The notes: generated by a model from the sequence alone, not told the origin. A stretch of DNA of 64,000 nucleotides from Chaetoceros tenuissimus (GCA_021927905.1 BLLK01000025.1:248001-312000); one strand, 5' to 3'. Numbered from the stretch's first letter, positions 1 to 11,400 are shown. Program-made: numbers and translations.

Positions 1-585
1 AGATGGGGGAAATGTAACAAATAAAAAATACCATTTAGAAGAAGCAGTTGTATGAGTTTTTGGATGTATGTAGAGACAAACATCGTTGAAAAGAAATCAA
101 AAGGAAAAGTCTAGAGTATATTTCAATGGTATTTTTTATGATTGGTTTTCATACTTGCACTGGTGTATTGTATAATTATTGTCTTTTTGGCATTGTGTGA
201 AGGAAATATCCTTTTTCAAATATTGATGCGTGTCAATGTTCAAAAACAGCCTAGGTCCTACTAAATTGTCGACGATGGAAGATTCCCAAGGGGGATTTTT
301 CCTGAAACTACAACGTAATTACAATTGCGTTACAGCTTAAGAAAGTGATTTCATGTGGGTAAAAATGAAAGCATCAACCCCAACGCTTATTGCATCGATT
401 AAATGATAAGCTGAGTAGTCACATGCCTTTTGGAATCCAAAGAATACGAACATCTCCTAGATATTAATCATAGGCTCACAGATAGTAGTGGTAGATCATC
501 AAACCTTGATTCCTTACTGCAACACAAGAAGTCTCCACCGATTCATTCCAATAGAAGTGATAGACGTCGAAGTAACATAAGGAGT
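1..585. other. intergenic, no gene seen
   Basis: AT-rich sequence with stops in all frames and no convincing coding run. It presumably holds the promoter and 5' UTR of the gene starting at 586. An open frame in phase with that gene extends back to about 430 but contains no ATG before 586, so it is taken as untranslated. Confidence 0.5.
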
Positions 586-1876
586 ATGTCGACTATTCCC
601 TACAGAATAATAGAACTCGTTTGCTTACTTGTGAGATTTACACAAGTCTCATCTCATGGTACAGAGGTCCGATATTGTAAAACAAATAGCCAGAAACTTC
701 GTATCTTTGTTGCCCACTGGCACGAAGGAGAAGTTGACCAACCTAGTGATGCTGGAAAGATGAACATTAGAAATGATAATACCAATGAAGTATATGAACT
801 GACCCCCGATGGCGTCATCAACAATCATGATAAAACAAATCTTACAGATGTTGGAGATTGCCAAGGAGTGGAAACATTTCTTGCAACAACATGTCCAACT
901 ATTAATGATGATGATGATTGGGCCTATTTTGATTTTAACGTGAGCTGTGAAAATCCTCCACAGTACTCTCTCCTCGCAGGTAATACAATTATCTTGACAG
1001 AAGGATGTGCAGATTTGTACCCTGCTTCGATTTCTCTATCAACTGCTTGTGAAGTTTCAAATTCGCCATCTTTATCGTCCTCTCCATCAGTAACTTCACC
1101 TACGAAAAGTCCTTCTCCTAGCACAAGTTTTCCATCCAATAGGCCATCTTTGAAGCCGTCTTCACGCCCAACAAGAGATCCTTCGCCAATGGTGAGTACA
1201 TCAATTTTTTGTTATTAATCAATGTGAAAAGAAGTGATATTCAACTTTATCTCTACCTGTTGTCAAAAATTAGCCTGTTCAAAATCCAATATCCAATCCG
1301 TCTTCTTCGCCAAGTTTCTCTCCCTCAATACGTCCATCGATTTCTCCATCTATTGAGGATCCTGTTGGAGATACTGGAAATTGTAAAGATTCGGGATGTG
1401 TATTTGTACGCAAGTCAGATTTGGATTCTAATATAGGGATCATTAGTACTAAACGATGCAGTTTGGTTTCGAGGAAAAACACGGACAAACGATGCAGATA
1501 TAAATATGTCAAGTCGCACTGCCCTAATGCTTGTGGTGCGTGCACAAAGTACAAGTGTTCCAATTCTTTGGCAAAATTCTACTTATGGGAAAAAGAAAGA
1601 AGGACTTGTCCTTGGATTGCAGCGCTGAATGACGAAAAGAAGGAAAAGTATTGCAGATTTAAAGTTGCAGCAAACAATTGTCCTGTTACTTGCGGTACGT
1701 GTAAAATGTCAGATGAGAATTGTACTGATATAAAAGAAAAGTTTCCATTGATGGCCAAGAGAAGAAGTTGTCAACATGTGGTAAATAATCCCAAACTATG
1801 TCGAAGAAACGGTGTAGCTGCCACCTGTCGTTTGACCTGCAGCTATTCAAATCCAGAGCTTGGTTTGCAGTGTTAG
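586..1876 (+). CDS. secreted Pro-Ser-rich protein with ShK-like cysteine modules
   Basis: Two exons, 586..1191 and 1274..1876, give 402 residues; the 82-bp intron (GTGAGT...TTAG) is phase 0. ATG 586 is chosen because it begins a clear signal peptide (residues 1-25, ending near VSSHG). Next comes a roughly 130-residue extracellular domain starting HGTEVRYC, then a Pro-Ser spacer ('PSxxPS'), then three cysteine modules ending in patterns such as CPNACGAC, CPVTCGTC and CRLTCSY. These resemble ShKT-type folds, in which six cysteines pair. The product is probably a cell-surface or frustule-associated protein; its function is unknown. It is a paralogue of the gene at 4646..7037: both share the Pro-Ser plus Cys-tail design and have a phase-0 intron just before the tail. 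Coding status is firm; the domain names are tentative. Confidence 0.8.
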
Positions 1877-2055
1877 TGTTGTTATGTTAAAAAGATGTGG
1901 AAGCATTTGTGAAGAAATCTTGGCTGTGTAGTTTCTTTGTGACGTAAAGATACTAAGATACTTTTGATTTCCATACCTTTGATTACAGATGATTGCAAAA
2001 GATTTGAAATATAGGAAATGGAAATTACATTTATAGATATTAGTACCACTGCAAA

Positions 2056-2126
2056 GTTTTCAATACGCGACAATTTCTTTTATTGTGAGGGTATGTCATG
2101 CACTTTGAAGATCTACTACATCTAAC
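2056..2126. repeat. dispersed ~70-bp repeat, copy A
   Basis: This stretch (caatacgcgacaatttc... to ...ctactacatcta) is imperfectly repeated in the same orientation at 3853..3926. It lies in the 374-bp spacer between the ends of two convergent genes, where no other feature was seen. Confidence 0.6.
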
Positions 2127-2250
2127 TAATAAAATTCTAATGACCTCTCGAAGGAATCACTCCTTCATATCTTGCATCGAAGCGTTCAGCATGAAGATGA
2201 AATTCATTTGCTAGAATGTGAATGATTTTTGGATCAACAGGTAGCCTGTG

Positions 2251-3152
2251 TCAGGATCCTACTGATTCGCATCCATTTACTCTTTTCATTTCTGCCTCTG
2301 CAATATCTAAGATACGTTTGTGATCTCTACAATGAGAGGACAATGCTGAAAAGGAAGATGAACTCTCATGACTGTACTTGTGAAGTAACTGCTCTTCGTG
2401 ATCAAAATGAGACTTCAGCGTTTGATACAAGTTTTGGAATGATTTGAAGGAGGTACTTCTGATTGCTAGGTTGAATGCATCTGTACATTCTTGATGTTCA
2501 TGGTCCATAGATTCCACACCGACTGAAGAAGGCGGCATCATTATTCGAGAACTGTCAACTTCTACTTCTGATTTCATCTCTTCCTTATGATTCATAGAAA
2601 GGGACAGGCGTTCTTTGTCCTCGACATCATTTTTGAGTAGGGTCTGTAGTAATGACTCTACTTTTCTGAATGCGTTCTCTCCCTCCTGGAGGTAGGCACT
2701 AGATTTCCGAGTAACAAAGTTTCCATCCTTGTCACTAATCACGAATCCTGAGCATCCTAGCTGTCCATATCCAACAGGAAAGTACTCTCTTGATGGAATG
2801 TAAGCATTTACCACGTTTTTGAAATGCAAAGTACTGTGGAAATCAGTTGCATTGTATTTCGATTCCACCGAGATACATAAGAACTGGACTTGAGGTATTT
2901 TTGTCGCCCATGCTTCCATTTGTATTGCACATGGACGACACCCACCTCAGCCACCTAGTAAAGGAAAATTAGATTAGATTGAGGATACCATAGATAATGA
3001 CTTATGGCATTGATATGCTTACCATTATAGAAATGAATAACACTAGGTCGTCCACTTTTTGACAAGAGCTTTGTCGAAGAAGTAAGATTTTCCTCGATAG
3101 AAGTAGGCGAGCGAACAATGTGGACATAAAAGTCCCCAACCTTTTCCTTCAT
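2251..3152 (-). CDS. thioredoxin-like / hemerythrin-like fusion protein
   Basis: Exons 3023..3152 and 2251..2945 (minus strand) give 274 residues. The 77-bp intron falls at phase 1 and joins HFYNG to GCRPC, restoring a CxxC motif (C46-R-P-C49) at the usual thioredoxin position after a beta strand. Residues 1-145 look like a thioredoxin/peroxiredoxin-type fold. Residues 185-265 carry a hemerythrin-like pattern: H192/H194, then HFDHEE (H223, H226, E227/E228), H232, H248, H252 and D257, as expected for a carboxylate-bridged diiron four-helix bundle. No targeting peptide is evident, so the protein may be cytosolic. The likely role is redox chemistry coupled to O2, iron or peroxide sensing or handling; that is inference. 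An extra acidic linker (residues 150-185) joins the two halves. Confidence 0.75.
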
Positions 3153-3276
3153 TATTCCTTTGAAGAGATCGGAATTTATGAGAGTTGAAACAGCTTATCT
3201 CTTTCTTGGTTAGGTCGATACTTTATTCTTTTTTCTCTCCTTTTTGGAATAAATAATGATGGGACTCGACTCATTC

Positions 3277-3293
3277 GGCCTAAGGAATAGGCC
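3277..3293. repeat. short inverted repeat GGCCTA-aggaa-TAGGCC
   Basis: A perfect 6-bp stem with a 5-base loop in the 230-bp spacer between the redox gene (minus strand) and the small plus-strand frame at 3383. It could be a hairpin or a dimer-binding site; there is no evidence for either use. Confidence 0.35.
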
Positions 3294-3382
3294 AAAGGCC
3301 CTTCATTGTAGAACTTTTTTCACTCCTCCTTTCTCATAAAACACTATTTATTATTTCATAGAAGAAGTAAATTCATTTTTAT

Positions 3383-3601
3383 ATGACGAAACGAAAAAGG
3401 GAAGAAGGAGAAACAACTATATTTGAAAATACGAGTAGTAATGTAGTAGCTTCTGTCGAGAAAGAGAAAGCAATACCAACATGTCAACTCCTAGCAGCTC
3501 GAGCTTGTCAGAAGAAGAATCAACAACAAGGAATGCCATGTCAATCTACAAATGATGTATTAAATCCTCTACTCATTTATAAAAATAAAGTAGGGGCTTG
3601 A
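3383..3601 (+). CDS. possible small basic protein, 72 residues
   Basis: A short frame from an ATG, starting MTKRKREEGE and containing two Cys-bearing segments (CQLLAARACQKK, GMPCQS). It has no recognised domain. It ends inside a stretch whose 3' part (3565 onward) belongs to a local tandem repeat, so its last codons are probably not conserved. It may be a real small gene, a 5' exon, or chance; the start sits in good position after an AT-rich leader. Confidence 0.3.
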   Translation: MTKRKREEGETTIFENTSSNVVASVEKEKAIPTCQLLAARACQKKNQQQGMPCQSTNDVLNPLLIYKNKVGA

Positions 3602-3830
3602 TAGTATGCTTTTTAAAATCACATGTAACGATTGGTAGTGGCTAGCTCAGTGGAAAGTGAATAGAATCCACAGAAAATGCTTCTGTGTTATTAGTTGTTG
3701 TTGTCGATAAGACTATTCTTCCTCTACTCATCTATAAACGGTTGGTAGTGGTAAGGTCAGTTGAAAGTGAACAGAATCCACTGCAAATGTTTCTGTGTTT
3801 GAAATTGGACCATTGCTAGCTGCGGTCATA
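3565..3830 (-). pseudogene. two decayed copies of the C-terminal tail of the 7475..8342 membrane-protein gene
   Basis: On the minus strand, 3739..3830 translates to a stretch ending VDSVHFQLTLPLPTVYR then stop. This matches the end of the membrane protein at 7475..8342 (TDSFHFPLTLPISTENR then stop). A second copy, at about 3631..3700, reads TEAFSVDSIHFPLS. The two copies form a ~160-bp tandem repeat, each with a 'cctctactcat.tataaa' flank. No membrane segments remain. They appear to be leftover 3' ends of lost duplicates. Confidence 0.6.
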
Positions 3831-3852
3831 TTTGTTCTGAGTGTTGTTCCAC

Positions 3853-3926
3853 ATTTTTCGATACGCAGATAATTTCTTTCTACTATGAGGGCATGTCAAT
3901 CTATTTGAAAATCTCCTTCATCTAAA
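3853..3926. repeat. dispersed ~70-bp repeat, copy B
   Basis: Same orientation as 2056..2126, sharing 'atacgc...aatttctt...tatgagggcatgtca' and the 'catcta' end. No coding potential was seen. Confidence 0.55.
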
Positions 3927-3935
3927 GAAGAAATA

Positions 3936-4310
3936 TCACTCCTTATGTATAATACCATATACAAAAATGTCCTGCATGAAGTTTGACTTATACACTGTAT
4001 GGTATTGTATATTTATGCACGACGCGATTAATATGCACGACGCGATAAGGAATAAGGACTTTTTAATTTTAGACAAACTTTGACTAATACATAGTACAAT
4101 GGTATTATATATATATATATTATTTATGCACGACGCGATAAGGAAGAAAGGCTTTTTAACTTTAGATAAACTTTGACTAATACATGGTATAATGGTATAT
4201 ATTATGCACGACACGAATATGCATAAAGCAATGAGGAAGAATAGCCTTTTTAAAAATTTTAGATATAGTTTGACTTAGACACTGTACAGCGGTATTGGTA
4301 TTTATTAACA
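3936..4310. repeat. ~95-bp imperfect AT-rich tandem repeats (about four units)
   Basis: Each unit has the order 'tttgacttatacactgtatggtat', an AT run, 'tatgcacgacgcgataaggaa', then 'gactttttaattttaga'. Units are increasingly diverged toward 4310 and there is a short internal duplication of 'atgcacgacgcgat' near 4020-4045. The minus-strand open frame across it is a by-product of the repeat. From 4311 to 4645 nothing recognisable was seen apart from the promoter area of the next gene. Confidence 0.7.
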
Positions 4311-4645
4311 TTTCGATTTTGGAAGAAGGGCTTGTATTCTAGCTTTGTGAGCGAAAAAGTTTTGGGACAAAAACTGGATGTCTTTGTCTAAATTACATTG
4401 TTTTAAATTTTTGACATCAAGAATTACGCACGACTGACATATGCGCACGCTCATCTCAATGAGATCTTTTGTCTCTCTGCGGCAAGCAAGCTGCGATAAA
4501 TTGGGAGATACCGCGCACCTCGAAAAGCTCTCATTTTACGAGTGTAGATGACATAAATTCCATAGTTCCCAAGCTAGAACATCAAAAGAATTGCGATCGG
4601 AACAGTTTTGATTCATTCTCTACTATTGAAATATACGAAGTAAAG

Positions 4646-7037
4646 ATGAAACTGGGAAAGGCAGCCAAACTATTAGTGCTCCTTTACCCTTTGATGGTGG
4701 TTTCACAAAACGAACCAACCAGTTTCCCGAGCGAAGTTCCGAGTGGTGAGTTATATTCATATGAATATCGAGACTATGGTACTACACACAGACTAGCATA
4801 CATCTGAAAATACTTTTGAGTCTTGAAAAAGCTTATAGTTGAGGTAATGCTCTGTTTGAAAGCTACTCATTTACTCATGAGTAAACCCTTTGTTAACTAT
4901 GAAGAGGCACCTATCTTGTATTCAATTGCTATGTGAGATCATGTCGGAAGTACTATCTAAATTCCATGCTTTTTTTCACTAACAACATCTTTTACCGTTT
5001 GATGAATAGATGCACCGAGTGACATTCCATCAGCAGTACCTTCTGACATACCAAGTGATATCCCAAGCGGTAAGATTTTCACTACTGATATTGTTGTTTT
5101 GCAAAAGCTCTTGTATTTGTCATGCTGGTTTCACACTATACCTTTTTCAAAAATGACTTTACTACGAGTAACTCTAATGTTTTTTCTCCATAGGCGTCCC
5201 TTCAGACCAGCCAAGTTCGTTTCCGTCATCTTTTCCAAGTGATATTCCAAGTGGTAAGATCTTCACAACTTATATTTTTGTTTTGAAAAAGCTGTTGCGT
5301 TTGCTATGGTGGTTTCACCTAGCTCGTATACCTTTTAACCTTCACTTGACTTTACTAACTCCAAGGTTTTATCTATCCCAACTCAATAGACGTCCCTTCA
5401 GACCAACCAAGTTCGCTTCCGTCATCCGTTCCAAGTGATATTCCAAGTGGTAAGATCTTTACGACTGATATTTGTCTTTTTACAAAAGCTATTACATGAG
5501 AGGAGAATGGTATGATATCAAACACATCATGACCATCAAATGCCATGTCTATACATAACTATTGTATTTGCTATGCTTGTTTGGCCTCGCTCGTATACCT
5601 TTCAACCTTCGCTTGACTTTACTAACTCCAAGGTTTTATCTATAGACGTCCCTTCAGACCAACCAAGTTCGCTTCCGTCATCCGTTCCAAGTGATATTCC
5701 AAGTGGTAAGATCTTTACGACTGATATTTGTCTTTTTACAAAAGCTATTACATGAGAGGAGAATGGTATGATATCAAACACATCATGACCATCAAATGCC
5801 ATGTCTATACATAACTATTGTATTTGCTATGCTTGTTTGGCCTCGCTCGTATACCTTTCAACCTTCGCTTGACTTTACTAACTCCAATGTTTTATCTATA
5901 GACGTCCCTTCAGACCAACCAAGTTCGCTTCCGTCATCTGTTCCAAGTGACATGCCGTCATTGAGTCCTTCTGAATCGCCATCTGATTTGCCTAGCTATT
6001 TACCTTCAGATTTGCCTTCACAAGTACCAAGTTCCATTCCAAGTGACATGCCTTCATCTCTACCATCTCTTTCCAACCAACCTTCGCTTACTGCAAGTGA
6101 CGCACCTTCATCGGTTCCTTCCTCAATTCCGTCTGATTTTCCCTCCCTAAATCCTTCCACATCTGCTCAACCATCTGTGACGTCTCAACCGAGCGATTTT
6201 CCGTCTTCAGTACCTTCGGACGCCCCATCAAACTTGCCTAGCTTTGTACCTTCATTAAGCCCTTCAGATCAGCCCAGCTTTGTTCCATCCTCAATTCCAA
6301 GCTCGCTGCCTTCGCTAAGCCCTTCAGGTCAGCCCAGTTTTGTTCCATCAAGCTTACCTAGCTCACTACCTTCTTTTATTCCTAGCAATGCACCATCTTT
6401 ACTGGAACCAAGTTCAAGTCCGTCTGATGTTCCTTCCATTCAGCCTTCTGAAACAAATAAACCAAGCTCGAGTCCGAGCTCAAAACCTATAGGCTCCCCG
6501 ACAGGAAAACCTTCAGCTACACCAACAGCAGCAGTAAGTGCTTCAAACATTGCAAAAGGAGATACATAGAAATTGTCTTTCTTCTATTTTTATTCAATGA
6601 TGCTAAATTACATGCCTTCATTGATAAAATAGCCGTCAGCCAAACCATCGGCAAAACCATCAGCCAAACCATCAGTCAGTGGCATATGCAAAGACTCTGG
6701 AGTCAAATTCAAGAAAAATACTGAAACTGAGGGAGTATACAAGAGGAGAGGATGCGAATGGCTTACACGCAAACCATCAAAAACACAAAGTAGATGTGGG
6801 TTTGAGAGAATTATGTCACACTGTCCAAATGCTTGTGGTGCGTGTGAACAGTACAAATGTGCAGACTCCGAGAAGAAGTGGTTTTTATGGAGTAAGAAGA
6901 GGGAGAAGATGCGTACTTGTGAATGGGTGGGCATAGATCCTGAAAAGATTCTTAAGCGCTGCGCTAAGAATGGTGTTACAGCTACATGTAGAGCTACATG
7001 CAAATATACAAACAGCACTCTCGGGCTTTCTTGTTAG
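4646..7037 (+). CDS. secreted Pro-Ser-repeat protein with ShK-like tail; tandemly duplicated exons
   Basis: Seven exons: 4646..4745, 5010..5069, 5194..5253, 5390..5449, 5646..5705, 5902..6533, 6633..7037; total 458 residues. ATG 4646 opens a signal peptide (MKLGKAAKLLVLLYPLMVVS). Exons 2-5 are each exactly 60 nt, symmetric phase 1-1, and each encodes one block of the DVPSDQPSSLPSSVPSDIPS type. Exon 6 holds about 210 residues of the same repeat. Exon 7, entered at phase 0, carries two cysteine modules (CPNACGAC; CRATCKY) like those of the paralogue at 586..1876. Any of exons 2-5 can be skipped or added without changing frame. It is probably a cell-wall or surface protein whose stalk length varies. 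The exon boundaries all fit GTAAG/TAG consensus. Confidence 0.8.
5390..5901 (+). repeat. 256-bp tandem duplication of one exon plus its intron
   Basis: The blocks 5390..5645 and 5646..5901 contain a 60-nt exon and the following 196-nt intron. By eye they differ at one base (aaggtt versus aatgtt near the intron end). Older, more diverged copies of the exon lie at 5010 and 5194, spaced 184 and 196 bp. Near-identity marks a very recent duplication. Confidence 0.85.
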
Positions 7038-7474
7038 GCAATTCTTCTATTTTTCTTCAAATATTCATGTTCTTTTTCTTCGTCGAGATATTTCTCTTTT
7101 TCTCCCTGTGTAACGGTAAATAATTTTCCTAAATTCCAATCTTTGTAATCTAAAAATCCAAAAACTACAAATAGTATTGCCTCTATTTGATTCTCTCATC
7201 TTTCCAGAAGACCGTCAGGTGATGGACAAGGCTTGAAAACTGGAACTCCAGATTTCATCCCTGCATCTCTTCAACCGATCAAGAATAGTTTTATCTGTTA
7301 GATCTTTGAAGGCAAGGACATGAAATATTGACAGCTATTCTATCTACATAAAATGAACACGACAATCACTACAATTTTCGACGTATGAAAGAAAGCTGTG
7401 TCGTTTGGAATTGGCTGGACTTAAAATTTAGACAACTAACGGTTGAAGGAGTCGATTCCATTGAGTGCACAGTG
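7038..7474. other. intergenic, no gene seen
   Basis: Convergent spacer between the Pro-Ser gene (plus) and the membrane-protein gene (minus). It is AT-rich with no coding run, repeat or RNA gene apparent. It presumably holds the two 3' UTRs. Confidence 0.5.
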
Positions 7475-8342
7475 TCAACGATTTTCTGTCGATATTGGCA
7501 AGGTCAGTGGAAAGTGAAACGAATCTGTACCATGTGCATCTGTGCTTGAAGTTGGAACATTACCAGTTTCTATCGATATGACTTTTTCTTGCTCCGCTGC
7601 CTCATCAAGTTTTGCCTCTAATTTTGATAGATTTTGAAAACACCTGGCAATTCCCATCAATATTAATGCTCCCAGAATAATTTGTAAAGAGCTTGCCTCA
7701 ATGAATATTAACGTAGTCTTCTTTGCCAATTCTAAATTGCATTTCACTCTACAATCATTAAACATATATATAGCAATTGTAACAGAAAGAATGAATGAGT
7801 GGATTAGAAACATGAAGCCAAGGCAGCATCTGCCAGAGACTATCACCTTTCTGATTCTTTCTATTCTACTTATTGTCTCCTTAGTTGAAGTTTGCCTCAA
7901 AGCGGCGGGTAAATATTGAATTTGATCTATATCTTCGCTTTCTTCATTCACTTTCTCCCATTCTTGAACAAAAACAATAGCGATCCTCATATGCCACAAT
8001 AATGACCATGGTAATGAGCTTGAGAGCACATTCGGCAGCGAATCTTTGTTGTAAAGGCATGTTTTCTCAGATGCGCAAGTCCGAAACTTTTCACAAAGAG
8101 AACTTATTTTAGGCCAAAAAGAAGAAATATTTTAAAAGGATCCTTTAAATACATTCAAAAAATGATGCTTGTCAATTATACTAAATTTACAAAACTGACT
8201 CGTGCCGAGCTGAATCCACACAAGTTTGGCTATGAGGAATGATGATGGTATCTTTGTACGTAAATCTATGATCTGGTCTGGAGGTGCACCAAAAGCAAAC
8301 TTCAAAATACTCAATTGTTGCAAGGTTGAACTTATCTTTCAT
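7475..8342 (-). CDS. predicted multi-pass membrane protein, unknown function
   Basis: The firm part is a frame on the minus strand ending at 7475 with two long hydrophobic segments (around IVSGRCCLGFMFLIHSFILS and LQIILGALILMGIA), a cytosol-like acidic C-tail and a hydrophobic patch near MRIAIVFV. There is no ATG at the head of that frame. A start at 8342 with exons 8191..8342 and 7475..8102, and an 88-bp phase-2 intron (GTAAAT...ATAAG), gives 259 residues with a Cys-bearing N-terminal segment. That 5' model is less certain. The C-terminal tail has two decayed copies at 3565..3830. No family recognised. Confidence 0.6.
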
Positions 8343-8441
8343 CTCTCATCTCTCTCTCATCTGGAGTAGAATAATACATCAAAACAAAGCATATTGGTTT
8401 GAAGTTGCAAACTAGCAAGACTAACTATTTCATCATATAAA

Positions 8442-11400
8442 ATGTCGACTGGAGATGACTTTCATGAATGCGTCGATATTGAGAATGATGAATTTCATTC
8501 TGTCCACTCCAATTCTTCGCGATCAAACTATGACTTTGAAATACTCGATAGTAGCATAGACCACGGTGTATCTGATACATCTGTCCGATCATCTAGATCT
8601 GGTTATTCTTCTTCATCTCCTTCGAGATCTAGAGTATCTGTTACCATGTATGGCAATGATTTTAAATTAGAGTTGACTGATGCATCAGGACCAGATAGTT
8701 CAGAATATACTTCAAATGCTTCACAGGCTTCAGGAAGTTATGCATCGGGTTCAGATGATGATATGTTTGAGTATGATGCTGGTTCAACAATGACAGGTTT
8801 GTCTGGATATGACGATGATGATGGGGAGCATCATGATAGTGATGAAGATTCAGGAGTTGAAGTTCAGTTGGCTGCAACTACCAAGACTGCTAGTGATGAT
8901 GATATTGTTCAAGAATCAGATCGAAAGCCTGTTGTTGTGAGTCCAGCTAGAAGTATTTTATCCGGTGACATGAATGATATGAGAGTTGGCATGGCAATTA
9001 CAGAAGAGACTCCACCTAGATCTAATGCTAGCGGAATTGCAGCAGCTCCAAAAGCAAGAAGAGCAACTACTACCCCATCTAAAAGTCTTTTTACGGGTGA
9101 ATTATTGACACATATTGAAGATTCTCAAAATGATCAGGATGAAGGAAGTGCAGGAACATTATCGACACAAGATTCTCTTTTGGGAAAAACTGATGTGAGG
9201 ATCACACCTAGTTTTGCAAATGAATCCTATGATGATTTTGATGCAGAGAATATCAATGCACCGCCGTCTATGAATAGACATTTAAATGATGATGATTACA
9301 GTTATGCATCTACATTGACAGATTCTTCAGCGGGAACTTCGGATTCATTCTATTCAGTCATGTCCGATATGAGTAAAATACGTTCATTGATTCGCGGTGA
9401 AATGGAATCAGTTGCTTCAAGTAAATCTGCTGCATCGACCGGATCACAAAGTGCTGTCAATAGATCTCTTGAGTCAGATGCAATGCACATGATTGCTGAA
9501 ACCTGGGCTCGAATTGAAGCCGAAGAAAAGGCTGAAAAGGCAATCAAGCAAGCCGAAGAGGAAATGAAATCCAAGCTCACGACATCAAAATCAGCTGAAG
9601 ATTTTCTGAAGGAGCAAATTGCAAAAATAAATCAAGAAGTCGATTCGAAAGTATTGGATGAAGAAACAGATGAAATTTTAAGAGCTGCGTTGCCTGATAT
9701 TGACATGGACGATGAAGTGAGCTTCAAAACTAGTAAAACAAGCGCTACTTCAAATTCAAAACCTGTACCAGAAGATGACATGTCTGAGAGTGAGAAGCGT
9801 CAAATAAAGATGGAAAGAGCGGAAGAAACGAAGAAACGAAAAGCTGAAGAAGAAAAAGCAATTCAAGAATCAGTTGCAAGAGCAACTGTTGCAGCGGCCA
9901 CCTTGAAGAAACTGGAAGGCGAAGCAACAGTTGAACATGCAAAAAAAGAAGCAAGACTGAAAGCAGAAAAAGAAGCAGCAAAAATAAAAATGGAAGAAGA
10001 AGCGGCAAAGCTTAAGAAGCAAGAAGAAGCGGCTAGACTTAAAGCTGCGGAGGATGAAGAGAAAGCCCGCATTGCAGCTGAGGAAGAAGCAGCAAGACTC
10101 ATAGAAGAAGCACGAATCAAAGCTGAAGAGGAAGAGAAGGCACGTATCGCTGCCGAAAAAGAAGCAGCTAGAATCAAGGCTGAGGAGGAAGAGAAAGCTC
10201 GTATCGAGGCTGAAAAAGCTGCAGAAGAAGAACGTCTACGCATCGAAGCGGAGAAAGAAGCAGCTAGAATCAAGGCTGAAGAGGAAGAGAAAGCTCGTAT
10301 CGAGGCTGAAAAAGCTGCAGAAGAAGAACGTCTACGCATCGAAGCGGAGAAAGAAGCAGCTAGAATCAAGGCTGAGGAGGAAGAAAAAGCTCGTATCGAG
10401 GCTGAAAAAGCTGCAGAAGAAGAACGTCTACGCATCGAAGCGGAGAAAGAAGCAGCTAGGATCAAGGCTGAAGAGGAAGAGAAAGCTCGTATCGAAGCTG
10501 AAAAAGCTGCAGAAGAAGAACGTCTACGCATCGAAGCGGAGAAAGAAGCAGCTAGGATCAAGGCTGAAGAGGAAGAGAAGGCTCGTATCGAGGCTGAAAA
10601 GGCTGCAGAAGAAGAACGTCTACGCATCGAAGCGGAGAAAGAAGCAGCTAGGATCAAGGCTGAGGAGGAAGAGAAAGCTCGTATCGAGGCTGAAAAGGCT
10701 GCAGAAGAAGAACGTCTACGCATCGAAGCGGAGAAAGAAGCAGCAAGAATCAAGGCTGAAGAGGAAGAGAAAGCTCGTATCGAAGCGGAGAAAGAAGCAG
10801 CTAGAATCAAGGCTGAAGAGGAAGAGAAAGCTCGTATTGCTGCTGAGGAAGAAGCAGCTAGAATCAAGGCTGAAAAGGCTGAAGAGGAAGAACGTCTACG
10901 TATTGAGAAAGAAGAGGAGGCAGCTAGAGTGCATGTTGATGAGGAAAAAGAGACAACTGAATTGTCTACTGAAGACGAAGAGAGTAAGCTCATAGAAGCA
11001 GCTAGAATTCAAGCGGCTGAAGAGGAGGATTCTCATATTGAAGAAGCTCATGGCAAGGACGATTCCTTTTATAGTGTAGATTCATACACGAGTCCTAGCA
11101 CTAGTCCATCAAAAAGAGACAATACGAGTTCGCCGTTAGCTGGAGAAACTGATGATGCTTCTCAAGAAGCTCTTGAGCCGGATGGAGACTCATCCAACTT
11201 CCTCAATGAATCCAATGCAAATGAAGATACAACTTTTGATGATTCCCAAGACGATATTCCAGAAAATTCTGTCCCTTTGTTAGATGGTCCTACCAACTCC
11301 CTTGTTGATACACTCCTTTCTTCGTCAAAGGAAGCTGTCGCAGACTACGTTACGTCCAAAAAAGAAGCACTGCCTGGTATTGCCGATTTTGCATCACAGT

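Noticed and set aside
9863-10993. 376-codon open frame on the minus strand
   Set aside because: It lies antisense to the 96-bp repeat of the coiled-coil gene. Its low-complexity Ser/Ala/Arg translation is a by-product of repeated GAA/GCT/AAG codons.
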